Assembly (NCBI GenBank): GCA_913060695.1
Contig: CAJXUA010000004.1
Location: 182,480-246,479, forward strand
Direction of reading: 5' to 3'
Source: an uncultured Gammaproteobacteria bacterium
Lineage (GTDB): Bacteria; Pseudomonadota; Gammaproteobacteria; Pseudomonadales; Pseudohongiellaceae
DNA length: 64,000 nt
Shown here: positions 28,003 through 37,982 of the stretch, one piece after another
Position numbering within the stretch: the stretch's first letter is position 1
How the letters are laid out: every line of letters begins with the position of its first letter
Made by a program: the position numbers and the translations under genes
The notes under the pieces: generated by a model
What the model saw: the letters and a program-made list of their open reading frames with translations, nothing else
The model's database searches: none
Told to the model about the DNA's origin: nothing

Positions 28003-28016
28003 TGTCGGTTTATCTC

Positions 28017-29720
28017 CTAGTTCACTGGGAACTGAGTCGCCTGTCCGGCCACAACGTAGCAGCTAACAAACAGCGCATTAATAAACGCGCCGGGCAGATA
28101 GCTTGCGGTGCGTCTATAGGTATAGGTGCTGATCACGCCCACTATCGTGAGCAAGGGCACGAATTGTAGCATGACGATGGTGTTCAAAGGCTGCGCAGGT
28201 GTTAAGAGGAAACCACTGAGGAACAGGCTGCCATACTGCAGTATCAGGAAGACGAGGAAGCCCCCCATCAGCGCCAGTATATTGCTCGCGTATTGCTTCG
28301 CAGCAGAGTCTCCGGCAACCGAAAGCCCGCCATGCAATGCCCGCAGCGCGAGAAGGAAGAACACAGTGAATGGTAGTAGATAGACGAGCATGATCTGGAA
28401 CAGCATCAGGTTCAGCGGCTTAATGCCTACGAACCAGAAGCGGAAGTCGATCTGGAAGAAGAAATCGGCCATCAACACGGCGCTATATCCGCTGGCGACC
28501 GTTGCAAGGCTGATGAGCAGCATCTTGCCGATACTATTCGAGAATTGCACAGCCTGTGCGCGGATGATCAAACCAATAATGGTAAATAGGATGCCGTTCA
28601 TGACACCCCAGAAGGCAACCTGGCTACTAATAGACTGCGGTAGCAGCGCAGAGGCGCCGAAAAGCTGTCCGCCCCAGCCCATGAAGGGGTAGAAGGTGGC
28701 GACCGGAATGACGGCGCTCAAGGCTGCTACAAGCCACCAACGCTTGTCGCGCTGACTATAGGCAAAGCTTTCGGGAGTCTTTGCCAAATTGGCAAAAGTC
28801 GGCATGCCGAGTAGTGCGTTGAAACTGCCACAAAGCAGCAATACGAAACCGATCATCGCGATGAGCGTGCCGAGCTCTTTATACATCCAGATCTGGTCGT
28901 TGGCGGGCAGGGGCGTGCCGCCTTCGAGTGTCTGAGCAAACCAGTCCAGAGAATGACCAATCGCGGTTCGGGAAATATGGTCGCCTGGATGCGTAACCGG
29001 CGGTGAGTAAAGCACCCGTGCCGTTCCAGCATCGATATTGCCGTAGACTTGTCCGATGTTCACAGCAGTTGCGCTGCCAAACATAGTCTTTAAGTTGGCG
29101 CTGTCTTTGGCATCGCTACCTTTGGGAACCTGCCACATAGATGCTGAGAATTCGTCGAACTGGGAATACACCACCGCGACATTGCGCGGCCAATGTGTCG
29201 TGCCGGGCGCTGAACGGCCGCCCCCAACGCTAGAGCCTTCCAATACCATCGACTTATAGTCATCGGGATAGGCCGTTGCCGCCGCTAGTATCGTCCATCC
29301 GCCCATCGAGTGCCCCTCGAGCCCGATATTGTCCTTGTCCACGATGTCGAGGCTACGCAGGTAGGCGAGTCCTGCGGGACCACCAAAACCATTGGCGAAT
29401 GCCGGAGCATCCGAATAGCCATGCCCCGCTTGGTCCATCGCTAGGACGACATAACCACGGCGGGCGAACTCGATAGCGAAACCGGATTGCACTTCGCGGG
29501 AGTTGATATAGCCATGCACCGCGAGAATGCCTGGTGCGGGGGTGGCTGCAGTGACGCCGGGAGGAATATAGAGATAAGCACTGAGGACATTGCCGTCCGC
29601 GCCGTTGAAGCGCACATCCTTGATGCGGATATCCCCCGAGGTCTGAATAGAGTGAGCTAAAACAGAACCGATGAGTATGATGATCCAGCCGAGTAGGAAG
29701 CTACGCCATTGCTTTTGCAT
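28017..29720 (-). CDS. Membrane alpha/beta hydrolase with C-terminal multi-helix domain
   Basis: The protein has two parts. After one N-terminal membrane helix comes an alpha/beta-hydrolase domain with HGYINSREVQSGFA, the nucleophile elbow GHSMGG and a late His in GDHISRTAIGHS. The second half, about residues 280-560, has seven or so membrane helices of a type I cannot name. The start chosen (ATG 29720, MQKQW) has AGGA about 10 nt upstream; ATG at 29744 and TTG at 29798 are alternatives. It is in one run with the ABC genes downstream and may act on an imported ligand, but that is inference. Confidence 0.82.
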   Translation of the reverse strand: MQKQWRSFLLGWIIILIGSVLAHSIQTSGDIRIKDVRFNGADGNVLSAYLYIPPGVTAATPAPGILAVHGYINSREVQSGFAIEFARRGYVVLAMDQAGHGYSDAPAFANGFGGPAGLAYLRSLDIVDKDNIGLEGHSMGGWTILAAATAYPDDYKSMVLEGSSVGGGRSAPGTTHWPRNVAVVYSQFDEFSASMWQVPKGSDAKDSANLKTMFGSATAVNIGQVYGNIDAGTARVLYSPPVTHPGDHISRTAIGHSLDWFAQTLEGGTPLPANDQIWMYKELGTLIAMIGFVLLLCGSFNALLGMPTFANLAKTPESFAYSQRDKRWWLVAALSAVIPVATFYPFMGWGGQLFGASALLPQSISSQVAFWGVMNGILFTIIGLIIRAQAVQFSNSIGKMLLISLATVASGYSAVLMADFFFQIDFRFWFVGIKPLNLMLFQIMLVYLLPFTVFFLLALRALHGGLSVAGDSAAKQYASNILALMGGFLVFLILQYGSLFLSGFLLTPAQPLNTIVMLQFVPLLTIVGVISTYTYRRTASYLPGAFINALFVSCYVVAGQATQFPVN

Positions 29721-29798
29721 ATTATTATTGTCCTGTATTGGCATGTTGGTTTCTTTATGGGGCGCAGGAATGTTAAGTGATAGTGCGAGTCGCTGCAA

Positions 29799-30785
29799 TC
29801 AATCGATATTGCGTTGGGCGATGGCATTGAAGCTTTTTAATACAGCGTCGTTGAGTGGGCAATCCAAATCTGCGAGTCGCGCCAATTCGCGCAAATAGCC
29901 ATTGAAGTAGGCGATCTCTGTAGGGCGAGCATTGTGCACGTCCTGTAGTGTTGATGAATAGTTTTGCGCTGTCGCGACAAGGACTGTTTCGACTCTTTCT
30001 AGCAGTGTTAAGGGCTGTGGGCAGGCGGCGATAGTGCCCATGATGCCCTCAATCTCTACGCACAGTGCGCGCAATTGGGCAGTAGCCTCGGGGCGTGACA
30101 ATAGTTCGCCGTTGCGACAGTCGTAGATAACGGTAAGTGCATTTATGGCGCAATTCACGGCAAACTTAGTCCATAGACGGCCTGTGATATCGGCGTCCCA
30201 CGCGATGTTCATTGCCGTCCTTGGCAGGGAGTTGAGTAAGGCCGAAGAGTCTTCCCCGTTTGAGGGGTGTTCGAGGTTTAGCGAGCCAAGATAGCATTGG
30301 CCGAGGCCTGCATGGACTACGCTGTAGTCACTGCGTAGATACGCGCCGTGACTAGTACTTAAGCAGTACAGCGCCATTGCTGAATAGCACTCTGCGATCG
30401 TTGTTTGGGCCTTAATGCCATTCTGCAGAAGCAGAACTCGAGAGTCGGCGTGCAGTAAATGTGCAACGCTGCGCAATGCCGGCAATGCGTCTTGTGCTTT
30501 GGTGCAGATCAATAAGTTGTCGATTGGACTAGTGGCATGCGCGATGGTCGAGGCGGCAACAGGAACGAGCGTCTCGCTTCCATTGCTATAGATCAACACT
30601 CCCCCAAGGCGTTGCCAGCGAGCAAGGGCCGCCTCATCGCGCAAAAGCAGCGTGGCGGCTTGTGTCGTGCCATCGTGTTCTGGGAGCTTAGCGTTTTGCC
30701 AGATCCTAGCTGCCCAGAGACAGCCCATGGCACCAGCCCCAAGGATATGCCAATGGGGCGATTGAATATTAGGTTTATGTTCGAT
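29799..30785 (-). CDS. panE: 2-dehydropantoate 2-reductase (PanE/ApbA family), no usual start codon
   Basis: PanE reduces ketopantoate with NADPH in pantothenate synthesis. Family features seen: HILGAGAMGCLWAARI (Rossmann GxGxxG), LLICTKAQDALPAL, LLQNGI and the C-terminal KFAVNCAINALTVI region with NARPTEIAYFNGYL. The first ATG in frame (30728) lies inside the glycine motif, so translation must begin earlier. Between it and the upstream stop (about 30725-30727 region extended to 30825) no ATG, GTG or TTG exists. I place the start at ATC 30783-30785, 9 nt after a GGGAG; ATT at 30765-30767 is the alternative. A sequencing error is also possible. Confidence 0.8.
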   Translation of the reverse strand: MEHKPNIQSPHWHILGAGAMGCLWAARIWQNAKLPEHDGTTQAATLLLRDEAALARWQRLGGVLIYSNGSETLVPVAASTIAHATSPIDNLLICTKAQDALPALRSVAHLLHADSRVLLLQNGIKAQTTIAECYSAMALYCLSTSHGAYLRSDYSVVHAGLGQCYLGSLNLEHPSNGEDSSALLNSLPRTAMNIAWDADITGRLWTKFAVNCAINALTVIYDCRNGELLSRPEATAQLRALCVEIEGIMGTIAACPQPLTLLERVETVLVATAQNYSSTLQDVHNARPTEIAYFNGYLRELARLADLDCPLNDAVLKSFNAIAQRNID

Positions 30786-30906
30786 TGTGTGATGCTCCCA
30801 CGCGATTTGCTCAGTCGCTATGATTCACCATCTTCCCCCGCAGTGGTAGTATGGCGCGCAGTGTTTTTTCGATTCGTCAGCCTGTGTGCAAGAAGAGGTT
30901 CTAATT

Positions 30907-31389
30907 ATGCCAACATTCGATATCGTGTCTGAAGTGGATATGCCGGAAGTAAACAATGCGCTTGATCAGGCGCGTCGAGAAGTCGGTACCCGATTTGATT
31001 TTAAGGGTGTGGATGCAAGCTTTGAGATCAAGGACAAAGAGATAACCCTTACCGCGGAATCCGATTTCCAATTGGAACAGATGCTGGACATCCTCAAGGG
31101 CAAATTGGTCAAGCGCAATGTCGACACGAAATCGCTAGAGGTAGGCGAGGCCAAGCAATCTGGCAAACAGGCTCTACAGGTCGTGACTATTCAGCAGGGC
31201 ATCGAAGCCGACGTCGCTCGCAAGATCGTGAAGTTGATAAAGGAATCTAAGTCCAAGGTTCAAACCGCAATCCAGGGCGACAAGCTACGCGTTACAGGCA
31301 AGAAGCGCGATGACTTGCAGGAAGTAATGGCCATGGTGCGAGAAGCTAAACTTGAAGTGCCTGTGCAATTCAATAACTTCCGAGATTGA
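30907..31389 (+). CDS. yajQ: YajQ family nucleotide-binding protein
   Basis: YajQ-family proteins bind nucleotides, including cyclic di-GMP in Xanthomonas and Pseudomonas, and act with transcription factors. The 160-residue protein starts [21 protein letters not shown], the family start, and contains RFDFKG and [10 protein letters not shown] blocks. AGAGG lies 7 nt before the ATG. Its stop overlaps the ampG start as TGATG, so the two are translationally coupled. Confidence 0.95.
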   Translation: MPTFDIVSEVDMPEVNNALDQARREVGTRFDFKGVDASFEIKDKEITLTAESDFQLEQMLDILKGKLVKRNVDTKSLEVGEAKQSGKQALQVVTIQQGIEADVARKIVKLIKESKSKVQTAIQGDKLRVTGKKRDDLQEVMAMVREAKLEVPVQFNNFRD

Positions 31390-33101
31390 TGCGGGTGCTA
31401 TCCAGCCTGATTAATACCAAAGCCTTGCTGGTCTATGCCGAGCGCCGCGTTCTCGTCATGCTCATGTTGGGTTTCGCGGCAGGGCTTCCGTTCCTGCTGA
31501 TTTTCGACACCCTGTCGGTCTGGTTGCGTCAATCTGGATTGTCACTACAGACAATTTCCATATTCGCCCTCGCCACTCTCAGCTATGCCCTTAAATTCGT
31601 CTGGGCGCCTTTGCTCGATCGTGTCCGTATTCCAGTGCTTGATCGGTTGCTGGGACGACGCCGGGCGTGGATGCTGACAATGCAGATAATCATTGTCGCC
31701 GGGCTTTGGTTGATTTCCGGTTCCGACCCGGAGGCGAATATTTGGCGCGTGGCAGGGCTCGCCGCTTTCGTTGGCTTTGCTGGTGCGACGCAAGACATCG
31801 CGATCGATGCCTGGCGCATTGAGTCGGTGGACGAGAGTCGCTATGGCGCGATGGCAGCGGCCTATCAATGGGGTTACCGCATCGCCATGATAGTGGCCGG
31901 TGCAATACCCTTGTTTCTCGCCGAGGCGTTTAGCTGGAATTTGTCCTATGCCGTGATGTCGGGGCTTATGGGAATAGGCATAGCGGGCGTACTGCTAGCG
32001 CCTAAAGAGACTGTTGTGAAAGTGCCGGCTCTAAACCTAAGTGGCTTGCCAAGTCGCCCAGTGGTTGAGGCAGGCGAGTGGCTGCTGCGCCTATTGGTGA
32101 TCCTTATTGCGGCGCTCGTCATCGGATCGGGCTTGTCCGGGAATGCGGTTATTCTGCGCGACGCACTGCTCATGTTTGGCCTGTCGCCTGATTCCGGCGC
32201 AGGGCTTATAGCCGCATGGACATCTAGTCCCGGTGGCGTCTATCTACAGGTCATTGCGGTGTTGGCGGGTTTGGGCTTGTTGGCATTGGCCTGCATTCCC
32301 ATTCCGGGATTACTCACTCGTCCGGGAGCCCATTTGCGTCGCGCTTACGGCGAACCTCTAGGGGACTTCTTCGATCGTTTCGGGTCGAGGCTTGGCGGCA
32401 CCATTCTGGCGCTGATCTGTCTCTATCGTTTGTCGGATTTTGTATTGAACCTGATGGGGCCGTTCTACCTCGACCTCGGCTTCAGCTTGAGCGAGATCGC
32501 AGAGGTAAGAAAGATATTTGGCGTAGTGGCCTTGATGCTTGGAGTCGCATTGGGCGGATACTGCGTGGCCCGTTTCGGGGTACTGAGGACTATGTTGATG
32601 GGCGTGTTCGCTAGCCCGTTCTCGAATGTCGTATTTCTGTGGCTGGGTACGCAAGGCCCTGATATTACGTCTCTTTATATCTCGATCTCAATCGATAACC
32701 TGGCCACCGGATTCGCGGGGACCGCCTTGATTGCCTATATGTCATCCCTTACCTCTGCGGGATTTACGGCCACTCAGTACGCTTTGTTTTCTTCCCTTTA
32801 CGCTTTGCTAGGGAAACTAGTCGCGTCCCAGAGTGGTCGAATTGTAGAGACGGCGGCACGAGCTGCGGAAACGGGCGGAGCGCCGGCAGTAATGATGCCC
32901 TTGTTCGCAAATCTGCCTCCCGAATCCCTTGCCCAAGGGGCTGCCACTGCAGGAGTGTCTCCAGCAGCATTGGGTGCTGGCTATGCCACTTTCTTTATCT
33001 ACTCAATCGCTATTGGTATGGTGGCTATAGTGCTGGCCTTCATTGTGGCACGAAGACAGGCTGACCTTGAGGCCAAACTGACACCTACAGAGACTGACTA
33101 A
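31389..33101 (+). CDS. ampG: Muropeptide transporter, AmpG family
   Basis: AmpG is a major-facilitator permease importing anhydromuropeptides for cell-wall recycling, feeding AmpD, which is also in this window. The 570-residue protein has about 14 membrane segments. Signature segments include GFAAGLPFLLIFDTLSVWL at the start, LKFVWAPLLDR, FVGFAGATQDIAIDAWRIE and YMSSLTSAGFTATQYALFSSLY. It is longer than E. coli AmpG (491), as are Pseudomonas-type AmpG proteins. The ATG overlaps the yajQ stop; a TTG one codon earlier is less likely. Confidence 0.9.
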   Translation: MRVLSSLINTKALLVYAERRVLVMLMLGFAAGLPFLLIFDTLSVWLRQSGLSLQTISIFALATLSYALKFVWAPLLDRVRIPVLDRLLGRRRAWMLTMQIIIVAGLWLISGSDPEANIWRVAGLAAFVGFAGATQDIAIDAWRIESVDESRYGAMAAAYQWGYRIAMIVAGAIPLFLAEAFSWNLSYAVMSGLMGIGIAGVLLAPKETVVKVPALNLSGLPSRPVVEAGEWLLRLLVILIAALVIGSGLSGNAVILRDALLMFGLSPDSGAGLIAAWTSSPGGVYLQVIAVLAGLGLLALACIPIPGLLTRPGAHLRRAYGEPLGDFFDRFGSRLGGTILALICLYRLSDFVLNLMGPFYLDLGFSLSEIAEVRKIFGVVALMLGVALGGYCVARFGVLRTMLMGVFASPFSNVVFLWLGTQGPDITSLYISISIDNLATGFAGTALIAYMSSLTSAGFTATQYALFSSLYALLGKLVASQSGRIVETAARAAETGGAPAVMMPLFANLPPESLAQGAATAGVSPAALGAGYATFFIYSIAIGMVAIVLAFIVARRQADLEAKLTPTETD

Positions 33102-33129
33102 ATGTTCGCTCGATTATTCTAGGGACCCT

Positions 33130-33621
33130 ATGCGCTTTCCATTGCTGTTGTTTATTGTCATCCCCATCGCAGAGATCATGCTGCTGTTGAAAGTGAGTCA
33201 GTACATCGGCGCATGGACAACCGTGGGTTTAGTGCTGCTGACAGCCGTCATCGGTGTCAATCTGTTGAAGAGACAAGGGCTTAGCACTCTTTCCAGATTC
33301 CAGCAGCGCCTGCAAAGTGGTCAGATCCCCGCTCAGGAGATGGTGGAGGGAATGATGATAGCCTTCGCTGGCGCATTGCTGCTAACCCCCGGATTCATTA
33401 CCGATACGATAGGCTTTACATGTCTTTTTCCGCCCGTGCGGGCGCGGATTGCAAGGCGCATCCTAAGCTCAGGACAGGGTTTTGTCGGTATGGGTAGTTT
33501 CACATCACAGGCGGGTTTCCGGCAGCAAAATAACCCCTTTGACGACGGCGAGACCATCGATGGCGAGTTTCGCAATGAGACAGATCCTAAGCCTTCGATA
33601 GATGAGCGTGACGGGGACTGA
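33130..33621 (+). CDS. fxsA: FxsA family membrane protein
   Basis: A 163-residue inner-membrane protein with hydrophobic segments at about 3-20, 25-45 and 75-95. FxsA (suppressor of F exclusion of phage T7) family motifs are PIAEIMLLLKVSQYIGAWTT and GALLLTPGFITDTIGF. It is usually found just upstream of groES, as here. Its cellular function is not well defined. Confidence 0.93.
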   Translation: MRFPLLLFIVIPIAEIMLLLKVSQYIGAWTTVGLVLLTAVIGVNLLKRQGLSTLSRFQQRLQSGQIPAQEMVEGMMIAFAGALLLTPGFITDTIGFTCLFPPVRARIARRILSSGQGFVGMGSFTSQAGFRQQNNPFDDGETIDGEFRNETDPKPSIDERDGD

Positions 33622-33670
33622 AGTCCGTGCACATTTCGCTGCAAAAAAAGGAAATATTTTTCGCTCAAGC

Positions 33671-33698
33671 ATTGAAAAATACTAGTAGACCCCCATTT
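33671..33698 (+). promoter_or_regulatory. Heat-shock (sigma-32) promoter of groES-groEL
   Basis: ATTGAAA (33671-33677) and CCCCATTT (33691-33698), 13 bp apart, fit the sigma-32 consensus CTTGAAA/CCCCATNT. They lie about 150 bp upstream of groES. No CIRCE element is evident. Confidence 0.8.
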
Positions 33699-33850
33699 AG
33701 AAGGCACCACATCGTCTTGTGCTGATTTGGACATCAAGGCCAGTACTGACGACGTTAGCAAAAACCTAAAACAGCCTCGCGCAAACTGAATTCTTACTTG
33801 CGTAGGCTGTTGTTACGAATTCAAAAAACCGTTCCAGGAGAAGAAACGCA

Positions 33851-34141
33851 ATGAAAATCAGACCTTTGCAAGACCGAGTCGTAGTGCGACGCAAGGAAGA
33901 GGAGACCAAGACTGCAGGAGGCATCGTTCTGCCCGGTTCGGCAGCGGAAAAGCCAGCTCAAGGCGAAGTACTGGCAGTTGGCCCAGGCCGCATCTTGGAT
34001 AATGGCGAGAAGCGTCCAATCGACCTGAAAGTAGGCGATACAGTGGTTTTCGGTAAATACGCTAGCAACACCATCAAAATCGACGGCGAAGAGCTGATGA
34101 TTCTGAGCGAAAGCGAAATCTATGGCGTGATCGAGTCTTAA
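33851..34141 (+). CDS. groES: Co-chaperonin GroES
   Basis: GroES is the heptameric lid of the GroEL folding chamber. The 96-residue protein carries [11 protein letters not shown] at the start, the mobile loop [21 protein letters not shown] region and the dome. A strong AGGAG precedes the ATG. It is co-transcribed with groEL from the heat-shock promoter. Confidence 0.99.
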   Translation: MKIRPLQDRVVVRRKEEETKTAGGIVLPGSAAEKPAQGEVLAVGPGRILDNGEKRPIDLKVGDTVVFGKYASNTIKIDGEELMILSESEIYGVIES

Positions 34142-34196
34142 TACTCGCTGCAAACTACTCTTTCGAACACGAACACACAGAATATAGGAATATTGA

Positions 34197-35840
<1,644 letters not shown>

Positions 35841-35873
35841 GCGTCCCGACTTAGTTCCATTAAGTCTAAGAGA

Positions 35874-35908
35874 GGCCCGCAACAGTAATAGTTGCGGGCC
35901 TTTTTTTT
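35874..35908 (+). terminator. Intrinsic terminator of groES-groEL
   Basis: GGCCCGCAAC (35874-35883) and GTTGCGGGCC (35891-35900) form a perfect 10-bp stem with a 7-nt loop, followed by eight T. The convergent ackA-pduL gene ends 23 bp away. Confidence 0.96.
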
Positions 35909-35930
35909 GCCATTTTTTCGGACTAAGCCA

Positions 35931-37769
35931 TCAGTCGGGTGCGGCGCTTATGGCCAGCGCTACGATGTCTGCGTCGGGGCCGCTGGTCTTGACGATGAGC
36001 TCGCCATCGCTGGCAGCGCGTAACCCCGCAGCATTGGCCTCATCGGTATCGATATGCATTTCTGTCGCGTAGCTTGGCTTGATGCGCACCAGCGTATTGG
36101 CGAAAGACAAGGCCCGCGCGCCGCTACCGATCCGCATGTCTACCCGATCGCCGTTGCTTAGGCCCAATGCCGAGCCGTCGGCGGGGCTCATGTGGATGTG
36201 GCGAGCGGCAATGATGACGCCGTCGGTGTCGATTTCGCCCCCTGGCCCGCGCATGCGTATGGTGGGCGTCCCCTGCAGGTCGCCGGAGTCGCGCAGTGGC
36301 GCATCGATCCCTAAGGCGATGCAGTCGGTTCGAGACACTTCGATCTGAGTGGCGCTGCGCGTTGGGCCCAGGACGCTGACCTTTGCGAAACTGCCCTTGG
36401 GGCCCACGAGTTCCACATGTTCTTCCGCGGCCCATCCCTCGATTTGGGAAAGCTCATGTGCCAATTGCAGTTGATGTCCCTCGCCGAATAGCGCTTCCAC
36501 ATCGGGCTGCGATAGATGGACGTGTCTGGCGGACACCTTCACCGGAATGCGGCAGGGCACGGCAGGTTTGGCTTGCTCGGACTGCAGGACTTGTTGGACC
36601 TCGCGCGCAATCATGAACTGTTCGTTTGTGCGAGTGACCAAGACTTGAATCTTGGAATCCGGCGCCGAGATTGTGCTTACCGCGAAATTGTCTAGGTCGG
36701 GCGCTTTGTTCAGGTCAGTGTCGAGGTACAGGCCAAGAAATTCTAGGCGCTCGCAGATACGCTGGCGCATATCTGCCGAGTTTTCGCCTATGCCGCCGGT
36801 GAACACCACCGCATCGACTCCGCCCATCGCCGCGGCGTAGGCGCCCAGGTATTTTCGCACTCGGTAGGCGTAGACTTTCAGTGCCAGTTGCGCACTTTTG
36901 TCGCCGCCCGCTGCATGCTGTTCCACACTGCGCATGTCGGCGTTGCCACATAATGCCAGCAAGCCGCTGGCGTTTTGAAGTTGCTGTTCTATGGCCGCTG
37001 CGTCAAGTCCCAATTCATGTTGGAGAAATGCGAACAGGCCGGGATCGACATCGCCGGAACGCGTGCCCATTACTAGGCCTTCTAGCGGAGTCATGCCCAT
37101 GGAGGTATCCAGCGACTTGCCAAGACTGATGGCGCAGACACTGGCGCCATTGCCTAAGTGGCAGCTGAGTAGGCGCAACTCCTGAACGGGGCGCTCGAGC
37201 GCCTCGGCCGCACGCAATGCCACATAGTGATGCGAAGTGCCATGAAAGCCGTAGCGCCGCAGACCGAGTTGGCGCCACGCCTGGGGTATCGCATAGGTGT
37301 AGACGTGCTCTGGCATGCTTTGATGAAAGGCGGTATCGAACACGGCTGCCTGCGGCAGGCCGGGCCACTGCTCTTGACTACTACGGATGGTGAGGAGCGC
37401 GACTGGATTGTGCATGGGCGCTAAGTTACTGCACTGCTCTATGGCCGCTAACATTTCCTCGTCGATGAGCGCAGTACTGCGGAAGCGCTCACCTCCGTGC
37501 ACTACTCGATGGCCGATGGCGTGGATATCGGCGCAATCGAATTCCTCTAATAAGGCCGGCACGCGTGCGACGGCCGCAGCGAGTGATGGGACAGACTCCT
37601 CGCGCTCGAGCTCCGTGCCTGCTTCGCCACCAACGCGGTAATGCAGGACGGCCTTGCCACCCTCAAATCGCTCAAATTCACCCTTGAATACGCGACTGTC
37701 GGCCCGGGCTAGGTCGAAGACTCCGAACTTGAGGCTGGAGCTGCCGGCATTGAGCACGAGAATTTTCAT
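35931..37769 (-). CDS. ackA: Acetate kinase fused to PduL-type phosphotransacylase
   Basis: Residues 1 to about 395 are a full acetate kinase: NAGSSSLKFGVFD, HRVVHGGERF, YGFHGTSHHYVA, HLGNGASVCAI, MGTRSGDVDPG and FTGGIGENSADMR are all present. From about residue 408 the protein continues as a PduL-type phosphate acyltransferase: VKVSARHVHLSQ (His 416 and 418), WAAEEHVELVGPKGS, RDSGDLQGTP, AARHIHMSP (His 524 and 526) and EMHIDTDEANAAGL. The paired His motifs bind two zincs in PduL. One polypeptide would thus run acetyl-CoA to acetyl-phosphate to acetate, or the reverse. An AAGG site precedes the ATG. The acetate-sensing system next door fits this role. Confidence 0.93.
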   Translation of the reverse strand: MKILVLNAGSSSLKFGVFDLARADSRVFKGEFERFEGGKAVLHYRVGGEAGTELEREESVPSLAAAVARVPALLEEFDCADIHAIGHRVVHGGERFRSTALIDEEMLAAIEQCSNLAPMHNPVALLTIRSSQEQWPGLPQAAVFDTAFHQSMPEHVYTYAIPQAWRQLGLRRYGFHGTSHHYVALRAAEALERPVQELRLLSCHLGNGASVCAISLGKSLDTSMGMTPLEGLVMGTRSGDVDPGLFAFLQHELGLDAAAIEQQLQNASGLLALCGNADMRSVEQHAAGGDKSAQLALKVYAYRVRKYLGAYAAAMGGVDAVVFTGGIGENSADMRQRICERLEFLGLYLDTDLNKAPDLDNFAVSTISAPDSKIQVLVTRTNEQFMIAREVQQVLQSEQAKPAVPCRIPVKVSARHVHLSQPDVEALFGEGHQLQLAHELSQIEGWAAEEHVELVGPKGSFAKVSVLGPTRSATQIEVSRTDCIALGIDAPLRDSGDLQGTPTIRMRGPGGEIDTDGVIIAARHIHMSPADGSALGLSNGDRVDMRIGSGARALSFANTLVRIKPSYATEMHIDTDEANAAGLRAASDGELIVKTSGPDADIVALAISAAPD

Positions 37770-37982
37770 GGACTACCTTTTGGATTGTGAGCGACGAGTA
37801 GGAGACCGGTTTGTAGTTCTGAAAACTCGATCTTAGCAGAGCATAGCTTATTGCAAAATTAAGCGATGATTAGTGAGGGTATTGGTGGTTCAATGACCGT
37901 TCCCGACTGGTCTGTTCCACGAGCGCATGGGCTTGCTTGGCGCAAAGACGGAAAGCGACATAAAATCTGCCATAAAGGCTCC

